A stretch of DNA of 64,000 nt from assembly GCA_032622095.1 (NCBI GenBank), contig CP136062.1:155428875-155492874 (forward strand), given 5' to 3'. The stretch comes from Siphonodentalium dalli (lineage: Eukaryota > Mollusca > Scaphopoda > Gadilida > Siphonodentaliidae). The notes below the pieces were generated by a model that saw nothing but the letters and a program-made list of their open reading frames with translations, made no database searches and was not told the DNA's origin. Below are positions 47,101 through 57,169 of this stretch, in pieces; the first letter of the stretch is position 1; the number at the start of each line of letters is the position of its first letter. The translations under genes and the position numbers were made by a program.

Positions 47101-50100
47101 ATATAATAGCAAATTGTTGTTGTAAAATTGTAAGCAGTCGTTCGCTTTAAAAACACGGACGCAGACGAACATGTGCGTTTGTTTTTGTTTACATTCTCAA
47201 CAGAGGTCACCGACCTAGATAAACGATTTTGACTCAGTCGGTGCAGCTGGATAAAACATCGTTAAACTAACTTTAAACTGTCATTTTTCGACAAGTAAAC
47301 ACTAGTATATGGAATTGTGTATTATATATCTATGTATTCAGACCACTCATCGCATTTAAGAGCGTTTTGGATTCGAAAAAATGTGTATTTACTTCGCGAA
47401 GCGGGCGTGACGAAAAATTGGGCCAAATATCGACAGCGAGGTCGCCAAAGGTCAACTGCGGTGTAGTTCTACTGTGGGTATAAAGCTTAACCCACGAAGT
47501 GCCGTTGAAATATTTACACAACAGTAAAAATTTACACCAATAGTACGAATCTTTATACCCACAGTAGGGTGTAAAGATGAAATTTACAAAATAGGTGTTA
47601 TACACACAATAGCATAGCCAATTATGGTATAAATAAGTGTATTACGGGTTGATAGTTTTCACTAAAATAACTATAATTATTAATCGACGTATCATAACAA
47701 AATGACAGATTTAATGGCATTTATCGTGTCCGACCAAAAACTGTTCGCAATATACAGATATGGTAAATGGACCAATATCATAGCAATTAGCCAGGCTGCT
47801 TAACAAGAGGTAAACAAATGTACGACATATTATAAGACATCACCATCGCGACGAGCACTGACCGAAATCGTGATTGTATGATGTAACCCTTGCTACACTA
47901 AAGCATCATTGAATAGTTGTGATCCCAAATGAAATGTTCAGACAATAAGCTCAACAAACGACCATTGTCTTTGTTGAACTTATTATCTAGACGGTTCCCT
48001 CAACAAATAGGTCTCCTTCTGCTATATTATGTATCTGTCGTCTGCTTTTATCACATAACATGCCTCCAAACAAATAATAGACTATTCCAACATACCGTCG
48101 TGCGTGCGAGTGGGTTAATTTTGGTCCTAAATATTCACATAGGTTCATATTGAACTAATTTGATGATGACATAATCCCATAGAGAGCTTATACGGTTATT
48201 ATATGTCGCGTCGATGAAAGAGTGACAAAAGAATTCCAATATGGGCTTATTTATTATTGAAAGAGTCCCATAATGGACTATTTTAGAACGCGCTTATATG
48301 TCCATATAGAGCATATATTGAGCCTATTTCGCACACAAAAACAAGCCCGTTATAAGCTTATTTTTCACGAGAACAGGCTGACTATTCATATGTACACTTT
48401 TCAACTGACTATGAAAATCCATTTAGTATAGCAAGAGTTAATGCCCCTCACCCAAAGTTAACTTAGTTAAGTATAAAATATTGGGAACGTTTACAACATA
48501 GCTGTGACATTGACAGATAATTTTCCCGAGAATACGAAGCCGGTATATTATTACGTCATGAATTATCAACCAACATGTATCATACCTCCTTCCAAATTAT
48601 GTTGACATAATTTGGAATCTCGAATGAGTCATTTGAGGACTTAAAATATTTGTCAAATTTTACTCTTCAGGTACCAAATCGCTTCTATAATAATATATAA
48701 TTTCAGAAATCAAATAAATCATTACATACATTATTGTTTTGGCCGTATGAGAGGAAGCTTCATTAATTTTGTGTCACACTGTTGATTATATGATTTATTA
48801 CATAGCACAGCCCCATATATTGCAATGAAGAATAAACCAGCCACATTTAGGCCAATACATTATTGCAGGATCACCGCCTAACGATATATTAAGACATGTC
48901 TCCTCAGACCTTAAAATATATCTAGTAGTAATTTTAATTTCCTAGGCAAATATTTTGACAAGAACATTACAATAACATTGAAAATGTCGACAAAAAAGCT
49001 TGGAAACACGGAAGATTTCTAACACAGTGTTTTTGGCCAAAAAAAAGAAGCTTGGCATCACAAATTATTAACATCGATATGGAGAATAACAGTGTCGGTA
49101 AGATGATGTCATGTTTTATATTGCTTGCTAATATTTCCAGTTCCGCTTTTTCTAGCTATGCTCCTGCTGTAACAGTGCTGCTCACAATTGGTATTCTGAA
49201 ATTCGATTTGTTGTTTGCATTGTTTCATTCGCTATATTCCAGAAGATGATGACGATAACATCAAACAGGTGTCTGTCATGTTAAATGGAGAACAAGTCTG
49301 GCAATGCTTTAACGAGGAACTAACAAACCAGGTATGATCTAATCCATACCACGGACATTTTGCTCCTATTCACTGTCTAAAATATATTTCATGCTAGAAA
49401 TTAAATATAATGACGGCCGGTACGACTATATATATCTCAAGTTTGAAATTAATGATGTATTCATGTTTCCAAACCACCCGTAACTGACATGGGGCTACAA
49501 ATGTATTTACTTAAATTACACATTTCAAAGATAACATATAGCAGATAATTTGTTTTTCAGTCGATGTATTCGCCTAGAATTACAATACTTAAGTTAAGAA
49601 ATACGTTAGGATTACATATAGAATAAAGCTGAGTGTAAAATTTTCAAGAGTGGAATTGTGGTTTTAACCACGAGTCTTTTGGCGAGTTTTTAAAACCACA
49701 ATTCCACTCGTGGTGACAATGTGGTACTGAGGGTGCTATATTCGAGGGGCACACTTACTCAATTTAAGATATTACGGAAGTAGTGGCACGGGTTACTGTT
49801 TATTTAGCAAGTGTCTAAACTCGAGGGAAATGTGCGGCCCAAGCAGCCCAACATATTTCTTGATTTATTTTAATTGTGATTTTGCGAAATAGTGAATTGG
49901 CATATACTAATAAATGACGCTTCCGCGTGCATCGTCTTGGTCGCTGCGGGACTTTCAACTCTTCCCAAAACCAGGATCTTTGTTTGTAATGTATGTCATT
50001 AAGTGCCTATTCGGGGTTCCAGTTACAACAACAACAATAACAGCATCCAACCTATGATTCATGGAAAAATGTTATTAAAAAGTTGATGTACATGATACAA

Positions 50101-53100
50101 TCTAAACGCACAAATACGAAAACAAAGTTTTTTAAATGAGAACTTTACAAGAAATATTGTTGTCGCTCTGAAACTTCGAAACTATGCAATAACTGGATAC
50201 ACAATTCATTATCAAACAAGAGTATTTTATTTGTCACGTTTCGTTCCGAAAATATCATTATACACACCATCTGATAACGCAGTTTATTCAGGGACGGGTG
50301 TGTAAATAAGGAGCACAGTTAATTGAAAGATGACTGAAAGTTGAGCCCACAACACTTACACAATGTATGTATGCCTGGGTTGGGCACAGGCTAGAATTTC
50401 ATATTTGACACATAAATCATTTCAATGTGGGCCGGTATCAAGGTTAAAAATGGTCACCACTCGGATTTCGAAAACAAATTTATTTCATGCAGATGACAAA
50501 TTTTGAGAAGTGAGACCAGTATATGTAGCCACTGTTTCGCGGACATCGCTGCTACCTGATACGGGTGTGGTAAAAGTAAAATGAAACATTATTTTCAAAA
50601 CTAACAAAACATGCTCTAATTATAACCAACCTTTTCTCAATACACACACCACATCCCTTTTACCCCTACTGAACATTTGAAACCAGACTGTCACCATAAT
50701 GGACGTTTCATTTCGTTTGTTTGCGATGGAGACCATATCTACACATTATATGTATGATACTATGTATAATGATCGTTGACACGCCATGTACATGTATATT
50801 TTCAACCGCAATAAGCAATATTGGTTGCGGTTTAACGCCACGTGGATATTTTCCCCCATCATCTTTTGTTTGAAAAGGTCTAAAAAGCTATTACTATAAA
50901 TTATTTAAGCTCACACTTCTTGAATCAGATAATTTTAATGAAATTTCAGTCGTGCACTGTACCTTGCAGTGTGAATGTTAGCATTTCAGTTAAGATTAAA
51001 AGAGCATGATACCTTGAAGAAGTACATATCATTTGAAGAATCATCAATGACGACATATACACATTGCTGTGGATAAAGGCGACATATGCCAATATGTACA
51101 CAAGCAGAGTGGTATATATAACATGAAATGTTCCTTCTAAGTCGGTAGATTTGCCGAAACATTGTTAGTGAGAATATTGTCAAATTGATGCGATGCCAAA
51201 CACTCCTGCACGGTGATAAAATAAATTGGAGAATAATCTTTCTCACAGTATTTATAATTAACAGATAATATATCAAAACACATCATCATTATTATATATT
51301 AAATAAATGCAGTGAATATGGCGAAATAGTTTTCATTAGTTTATCGCCGATTGTTGCGTCCAGTATCGAGAAGTAAATATCTACATTTGAGCGAAGTTCA
51401 GATATTTTCTATGGAGTACTCACTATTTGCTTGACATTTTCGGCGATGTTAGTAGAATGACACATTCACCAAATTGGCATAGCGCCTGAATACTAACATA
51501 TTAGTTTCACGTACCTGCACAGGATACCAATGGTGATATTTGCTGGTCTTGCAATGACTTGCATGTGACATTCCAGTTTCTGCATGTGTGGGTGCAGACA
51601 TAAGACAGGGTGCATATCGAATCAACTTAACAAATAATAATTGTGATATTTAGAGAAGGGACACTCCAGTTTCAGCAGGGCCGGGTGTAAAATGATGGGG
51701 GCATCAAACCAGTGCACACTAACTATAATATGAACCCTCAACACAATGCCTGGTTAGAGCACAGGTTTAGGATTTAAGATTTGGTTGCAGCATTATTATT
51801 TTATTGGGGATATAAATAGACAGAGTGGCATAGACCCATTAATATTATGTGACACAAACGACATTTTCGAGCATAACTGGACGAACGCTATTTCCTAACT
51901 CCAACATCAAAACTGTTCTAAATACTCACCATTGGGATTTTCAAAAACAAATTTGTTTTAATGCAGATGAAAACTTGTAGGTGGTAAAACGGCATCAGCG
52001 TCGGTGGCCACTGTTTTGCAGAAATCGGTACTACTGCGGGTGGGAGGCAACGTAGTCTGAAACACTATTTTTCAAAACTCAAAGAAACCCGATAAAGCTC
52101 ACAAATTCATAACTAACATTCTCTCAATACACGTGTCATATCCAAGGTGCCGGCAAACACTGGCACACTATTTAAAGAAATTTATCCCTATTGATAATTG
52201 GAAAATGTTGAGTGTCGCACCATTATCTAAATGAAAATCGTATAAGGATTTGTAGAAATTGGCCTGGAACCCTGAAAACATATTATAGTTTATTGATATT
52301 TAAAGTGACTTAAATGCGAGGGTTTATTACGCTGTGATATTTTTGTCTTTTTTGGAGATAATGTTTTAGTTTTGCCACTTTCCTTCAATATCACGTCAAG
52401 ATATGTCTCTTGTGCCTAAAACGACAGTAATCCGGAACCACACTAAGGGCGTCTTATTCTGTACAAGCTGGCGGTGTATGTCTTGGTCAAAAGCCATGAC
52501 TAGTGCTTGATCAATCAATTGAACATAATGCTCGATTATTCCTGGATGATAATTTACAAGATGCTGATGTTGAGAGGGGGTTCATCGGTCTTTGTCTTGA
52601 ATAAATTTGTTCTGGATATTCCTCTCGTTATAACTATTAAAGTAGGCATTTCTACGTTGGCCTTAAGTTTTGTTATATGATGATTCAGTCGTTTCCTAGG
52701 ATTGCCAAAACTGGAAATGACACTGAGACACTGTTATTTGTATATATGTAAATGTTTAGACAATATGTAGTCGGTACGGGTGGGGCATGGAAAGTGTTTT
52801 GGACGTGTGCATATTTTATCCACTGCCCAGCTGCGTAGCGCTATTTGGTTATATTTAAAAATTGCTCGTTGCGAGGTGTGAATTGGGAGTCTGGCGGTGT
52901 AGAACCTTCACAAATGGCGGGGCAACATGTGTCGTATATACTGATTTGTAATTGGTGGAAGAAATTAATCTATTTGCCCGCATGCTGATAAAACAAATTC
53001 TTTAAATACAAATTTGTTGAAAATAATCAAGGATTTTGATTTGAGTTGCCTGCTCCTATAAATTTTATCTAGAATAATGGCATTGAAATATTATATTGTG

Positions 53101-56100
53101 AGAAATTTACCAACACTGACTGATATGCCAAGCACCAGAACAACATGTATGGCATTGTTGATTAGACACCATCAATTGAACAGGGATTAAACAAAGATGG
53201 TGGAAAAAGAGTCATGAGCAATTTTAGAATCTGGATATACAGCATTTCTCTACGATGTACAACTCAACTTGAGCAACCTGGGTATATGCTGCTCAACTTT
53301 AAACAACTATGATACTACCGTATACTATATGCACCGTTTGGTGGAAATCGACTCGTCCGACGACCAGTAAAACCAATTTAATTAAACAGTGGTGGTGTAG
53401 AAAGTGGGGGTGACTGAACATAGCTGCTGTTATGACAAATTCATATTAACATACGAACATGTCACTGAATATAGTTGGGTGTCACGACCTTAGGAAAACA
53501 TCAAATTTGAATCTCTGAAAGATGACAATAACTCTAACCACAACTCTAACCGGAACGAGACCTCAATCCTAACCCGAACCGGTATGGGACGGTAACCTAA
53601 CACTAACGAGGACGGAACCGTACCATAACACAAACCGAGACGGGACCATAAACTGATCCGTAACTCTAACAGGGGCACGACGGGACCTTGAGCATAATCC
53701 TAACCGGGACGGGACCTTCGTCCGGGGCGGAACAATCGGAACCGAACCATAACTCTAACCATAACTCGGGGCAAACATCAAATTTGAATCCCTGGAAGAT
53801 GACGTGGGGCAGATCAAAATAATGATTTCCAAACATGACAATAAAGAGACAGTTTCAACATCTGTTTATATTACATGAGTTTAATCCGTAACATGATACG
53901 GACATATACGTTCAGAAGAGATATCCGTCATGGCTACTGGTTGAGGTGGTTACTTCAAATAAACGAGATAAATCACTACCATGACTAATCTACGATATGA
54001 GCAACACATTGAATCCTGATAATAAAGGAATATGAGAACGGTAACATGGGAATATGGACAGCGAGGTGTTATCCTGTACTCAGGTAAGATTTAATCTATT
54101 AAGTAATGCGGACCTATGTTGACATTTCTGCTCAAATGTTATTTCAATGAATTATGTTTTAGGAGACTACTTACCAACACCAAACTACCACATTAAGTTC
54201 GAACTGATTTATGATAATATATTCCATGCACAGGGACAATTATTCAAAACATTACTATTTATGGTTTTGCGCAATCATTCCGAAACTCGTTCTGTAGGTT
54301 GTGTATGTGACTAGTTCGTATCTATAGTAAAATATATAAGTTTACTGAACCAATTCGATAGTGTTTCGTGTAATGTTGTCGTTGGTAGCTATATAATATT
54401 ATACAGATAAATACCATTGTTGGAAGGTTATACAATACAGTTCTAGTTTGATGTAAGCAAATCACTCAACAAAAATATTTCCATGATGTTGAGTTGTTAA
54501 CTTATTACACACTATAACAATAATTTAAGTTCGCTGGAAAATCAGGTTACTCAATGAGGACGCCTACAACTGTAAGAGTTTACGCTTACCTGGTTGTTCT
54601 CCCTTTTACAGAATATGGTCCCAACTCATGACTGTGAAATCTACGTAGTTGTCTACTCGCGAGGAGACCGGAAGTCCTTCCGCCACGCAATTGACATCCT
54701 GTTCCATTTGCGCCGAGTGAGCAAAGTCACCAAGCCCATCATTTTGGTGGAGAACAAGTGCGATCTTGTCCGGACAAAGGTCACCGCCGCCGGAGGTGAG
54801 TACCGTGTCTTTGCCAAACACTGAATTACTAGTAGTTTCCGAATGAAATGTTCAGATAAGTTCTACAACCGGCCAGTGTAGAACCTATTGTCTGAACATT
54901 ATATATAGGTATGTCTCATCTGCACTTGTATTATCTGTTCGTCTGTCGTCTGCTAATAATATGTCATTCCAATATATACTGTTATACCTGATGGGAGAAA
55001 CTATTTTGTGATGACATGGTTAACATCTTCATGGACAGTTTATTACATATATTATTGCAAATGTTCTAGCAATGGGTCAATATCTTCAAAAGTTTAAATA
55101 TGTTCACTAGACGCACAAAACACTTAAATATACTTTACCTAGATCCAGCTATGTATGGGGCCATCTCCAACTCTCTTCAATAGAATATATGCAATAAATT
55201 AATGAATTTGAGTCGTCGTGCATGAGTGAAAAAAACAGTAATTTAGTCTATTACATCGCCCATGAAGAGTATGTACTGTTGCAAAGGGAGATAAATCATG
55301 AGTCAGAAATAAGCTAAATGTTTTTGAGCAGAAATAACAAATCTAAATTAAATTGAACGTGAGTTGAATCATTGTGAACATCTATAGTACACCGGTTTAT
55401 CACATAATTAACCGTTAAACCCGTCCCAATGTTTTAGTAAGACTCACGTGCATTATCGCTGCGCGCAGTGACGTACGGGCTTAGATCAATGGTGTCGAAG
55501 CCAATTCGGGGACTTTATTATTATGTTAAACATAATGTAATTACGATATTCGATTTGTGTTGCGTTATTTAGTGTTGGGTGTGAGATAACATGGTTGATA
55601 CGGGTTGTTGACAAAATTGTTCAACATGAAAAGACACATTTGAAATTAAATATATTCGCTCTTGAATGTGCCTTTACATCATATTTGGTTGTGATAAGGA
55701 ACCCAATATTAATTTTGTTAACCCCAGCATTTTCGATGTCGTTTTTCCTCGCTTATGTGTGACTGTGATAAAATGGATCTTAAATTCGTCGCATTTCTAT
55801 GCGAATTGTATTATCATCTTCCAATAAATTCGATTCTAGCCTCACAAAAGCTCGGCTCGAATATAATTTAGTGCACTCGGTTGATTAATTTCGTATAAAT
55901 GTGCGACTCTTTATATATCCTCTATGTTTCAAGTTGTTCTTTTGTAGGAAAATTGTTTTGACTTGAAACCCAGGAAGTGGTGTTTTGGAAGAAAGAGTGC
56001 TAAATTGCAAAATGGTATCCTCTCTGACAAATGCACAATTGTTTGCGCTCTATAATTACACTAGAGTTGCAGTGAATCCACAATTGTTATGATGCTGCTT

Positions 56101-56423
56101 TCTTTATGAAATATTTACTTTGTGAATTTGTTTCCATGGCCTCCGATGTTGAAACAAGCTACCTCTGCCCTCCTTGACATTCATTTTAACTTTCGAATGT
56201 CTCTTTTTTTACAGAAGGGAAAAAAGTCGCCCTGTCATACAACTGCAAATTTGTGGAGACATCGACACTCTTCAATCACAACGTGGATCAGTTGTTGGTC
56301 GGTATTCATAAACAAAACTCTCTGCACAACAACGCGCGAACAGGCTCAGGGAGGAAGATGAAGGCACTTTTACCACGCATTTTCAAGAGTAAAGGATCAT
56401 GTGAAAATTTGATGAAATTATAA
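43879..56423 (+). CDS. RGK-family Ras-related GTPase, copy B (spliced, 4 exons)
   Basis: Joining 43879-44152, 49243-49331, 54612-54795 and 56215-56423 gives 251 aa with intact GT-AG sites and the same phases as copy A. It lacks two stretches of the N-terminal extension (SCRSFS, 6 aa, and 11 aa ending in CSDFF context), both in frame. The P-loop GSHGVGKT, NKCD, ETST and C-terminal SCENLMKL are unchanged. Replacements include RQ to DK before the P-loop, E to D in FMTSDY, H to N and E to Q in the last exon, and A to G near the terminal Cys. Intron 1 carries the antisense Crypton-like element. Expression cannot be judged from the sequence, but nothing marks it as a pseudogene. Confidence 0.92.
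44897..45037. repeat. 141-bp hairpin at the left end of the Crypton-like element
   Basis: The outer 26 bp (44,897-44,922, beginning AATACACCCATAGTAGCC) is a perfect inverse of 45,012-45,037. After small mismatches the stem continues through ACCACGAGTGGT and ATTGTGGTTTTAACCAC to a GCC-TTT-GGC tip near 44,966. The two ACCACGAGTGGT boxes face each other in the same sense rather than inverse, so only the GA centre mismatches. The inner core is shared with hairpins at 8704-8765 and 49,648-49,709. Confidence 0.93.
45440..47092 (-). CDS. Crypton-like tyrosine recombinase (QRICH1/KIAA1958-type domain)
   Basis: An uninterrupted ORF of 550 aa, by far the longest in the window. Residues 1-110 are acidic and low-complexity. 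Residues 118-200 form the SAM-like core-binding region (TDIRLLKVFLAAQ, LDPLIAKYILSVRRKDG, LRGQISSFDRYLK). The catalytic domain follows: LRG with R265, TKTRTG with K298, SARKH with R400, TGHKN with H423 and NNYS with the likely nucleophile Y432. After 440 comes a Ser/Asn-rich tail. This domain type is known from Crypton transposons and the host genes KIAA1958, QRICH1 and ZMYM2. Because it sits in a clean insertion with an empty counterpart, a transposon origin is favoured over a host gene. The HxxR box carries Thr instead of His at 397. Confidence 0.88.
   Translation of the reverse strand: MFGGFTCASDLDDIFNDHELMQNFTTEMNDNSNDSLDLESTGEFDNHNDHNEESADSEHGMGMDADTSPVINEPAEADTPPHNYPNSMPNDAQRFAELNSDSVESFITDQQSKHTLKQSMTDIRLLKVFLAAQSESREIHEIPVIELDPLIAKYILSVRRKDGTDFEPSSLRGQISSFDRYLKRHKYGTSVMNKQDDSFETSRRALIAKQKQFKRCGKGNKPKKAEPICDYEIDLLYEKKILGEKTPISILNTLWFNNTVQFGLRGVQEHYNLQWGDAMLTTTNDGKQYLQLNERQTKTRTGADIRNVRETAPKMYSTEETDERNPVYIYMLYASKRPSGWNGSEDPFYIAPRTTPVEHPADMWFKRQKVGVNKLSTLMSVMAKQGGLDENKRLTNTSARKHLVQKLRENDVAPIDIAAITGHKNLASINNYSTSGEKERERCSLLLSSTMSTLTSGNNSKSNPRSSNSNHSMDIVPIQESSIVTTRSENVQPNETASCNVLSCTQNSKTVNVNMRDFDIPSTVGRSLSSLFSNNHIQIDNLNIHLPGSE
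47470..47567. repeat. Subterminal inverted repeat at the right side of the Crypton-like element
   Basis: CTACTGTGGGTATAAAG (about 47,470-47,486) and CTTTATACCCACAGTAG (about 47,551-47,567) are perfect 17-bp inverse repeats around a loop of about 64 bp. The inner word ACCCACAGTAG resembles ACCCATAGTAG in the left hairpin. Confidence 0.85.
49243..49331 (+). CDS. RGK copy B exon 2
   Basis: 89 bp, same phases as copy A. One replacement (THQ to TNQ) and one silent change. Confidence 0.87.
49648..49709. repeat. Hairpin related to the Crypton end, copy B
   Basis: Same perfect 20-bp stem as copy A (49,648-49,667 with 49,690-49,709), so it was present before the duplication and before the Crypton-like insertion. 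Confidence 0.9.
53496..53803 (+). repeat. Satellite island with flanking 31-bp direct repeats, copy B
   Basis: Direct repeats at 53,496-53,526 and 53,773-53,803 enclose about 246 bp of the GGGACGGGACC/CTAACC satellite, as in copy A (12,489-12,795). Confidence 0.85.
54612..54795 (+). CDS. RGK copy B exon 3
   Basis: 184 bp. Four differences from copy A, of which one changes the protein (KVI to KVT). Confidence 0.93.
54796..56214 (+). other. RGK copy B intron 3
   Basis: Counterpart of 13,781-15,195. No gene recognised. Confidence 0.8.
56215..56423 (+). CDS. RGK copy B exon 4 (3' end)
   Basis: 209 bp, stop TAA at 56,421-56,423. Five differences from copy A, three of them amino-acid replacements (H to N, E to Q, A to G). 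Confidence 0.93.
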
Positions 56424-56770
56424 TTTATCAGTCACCTGTTCAGCAACATTCAGAGTATGATATGATGTTAATATAACAATTGTTATATATTTATCATCGG
56501 TTATGTGAGATCATGTAGCACGAGTGCTGTGTGGTAATGTGTTATCTTTGTCAGTGTTGAGAAGGAAACATGTATACCATTTTAAACAGAGAATACTTGA
56601 AGCTAATAACCATATCCTGTCATCCATTTGTAACTCAGATATATTCAAATCGAAATTATTCAAAATCATGGAATCATATGTTGTACACTTAGCTGCATAT
56701 TTATATTACATAAATGTAGCATATAACGTATGATTATTTTGTAAGTTATGGATAATTATGTATGGTCTGA

Positions 56771-56776
56771 AATAAA
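56771..56776 (+). terminator. Polyadenylation signal, RGK copy B
   Basis: AATAAA, about 350 bp after the stop, conserved with copy A. Confidence 0.6.
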
Positions 56777-56796
56777 ACTATATATGCATGTATAGC

Positions 56797-56922
56797 ATTA
56801 TCATCATCACCATTATCACCGTTGTCATCATCATGGTCATTATCGTAATCATCATAACTGCTATCTGTTATCACAATCAACATCATCATCGCTGGCATCA
56901 TCATATTCATCGCCGTCGTCTT
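56797..56922 (+). repeat. Degenerate ATC microsatellite, copy B
   Basis: Counterpart of 15,781-15,908, slightly shorter in the CATCAACATC part. Confidence 0.85.
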
Positions 56923-57169
56923 AAGTAATCACCACCAATTGTTTGGATTATATGAGCATTGGTGGTTAACTATTTCGGTCGTAAATATATCTACACGCGC
57001 TTCCATTCATCAAACGACGTGAATTCCGTTACTAATTCCTTATTGATCATTCGGCAAAATCCGAGAACGGTGGGAAATTACCTCTCATTCGTAAGCGGCC
57101 AACGGGGTCGAACACAATTAGGATCAGCTTTCAAAAAGTGGCCTGAAAATGAGTTACCTCTCTGGTCTG

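Larger units (their letters stand above)
44894..47635 (-). mobile_element. Crypton-like tyrosine recombinase transposon (copy B only)
   Basis: Alignment to the empty site in copy A (6691-6700) places a 2742-bp insertion here with ATA shared at both borders. The right border coincides with the outer end of a 13-bp inverted repeat (AATTATGGTATAA, 47,620-47,632). Its partner TTATACCATAATT is at 45,042-45,054, just inside a 141-bp hairpin that forms the left end. A single intact recombinase ORF lies on the minus strand. Imperfect direct repeats (ATACACCCATAGTAGCC at 44,899 and ATACACACAATAGCATAGCC near 47,600) lie near both ends, which would suit tyrosine recombinase exchange. Classic Cryptons lack inverted ends, so the exact class is open. 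Confidence 0.85.
44153..49242 (+). other. RGK copy B intron 1 (with Crypton-like insertion)
   Basis: 5.1 kb against 2.3 kb in copy A. The difference is almost all the insertion at 44,894-47,635. The flanking sequence is collinear with copy A on both sides. Confidence 0.85.
49332..54611 (+). other. RGK copy B intron 2
   Basis: Counterpart of 8388-13,596, with the related hairpin and the satellite island. A private insertion of about 35 bp lies near 51,486-51,521. No gene recognised. Confidence 0.8.
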
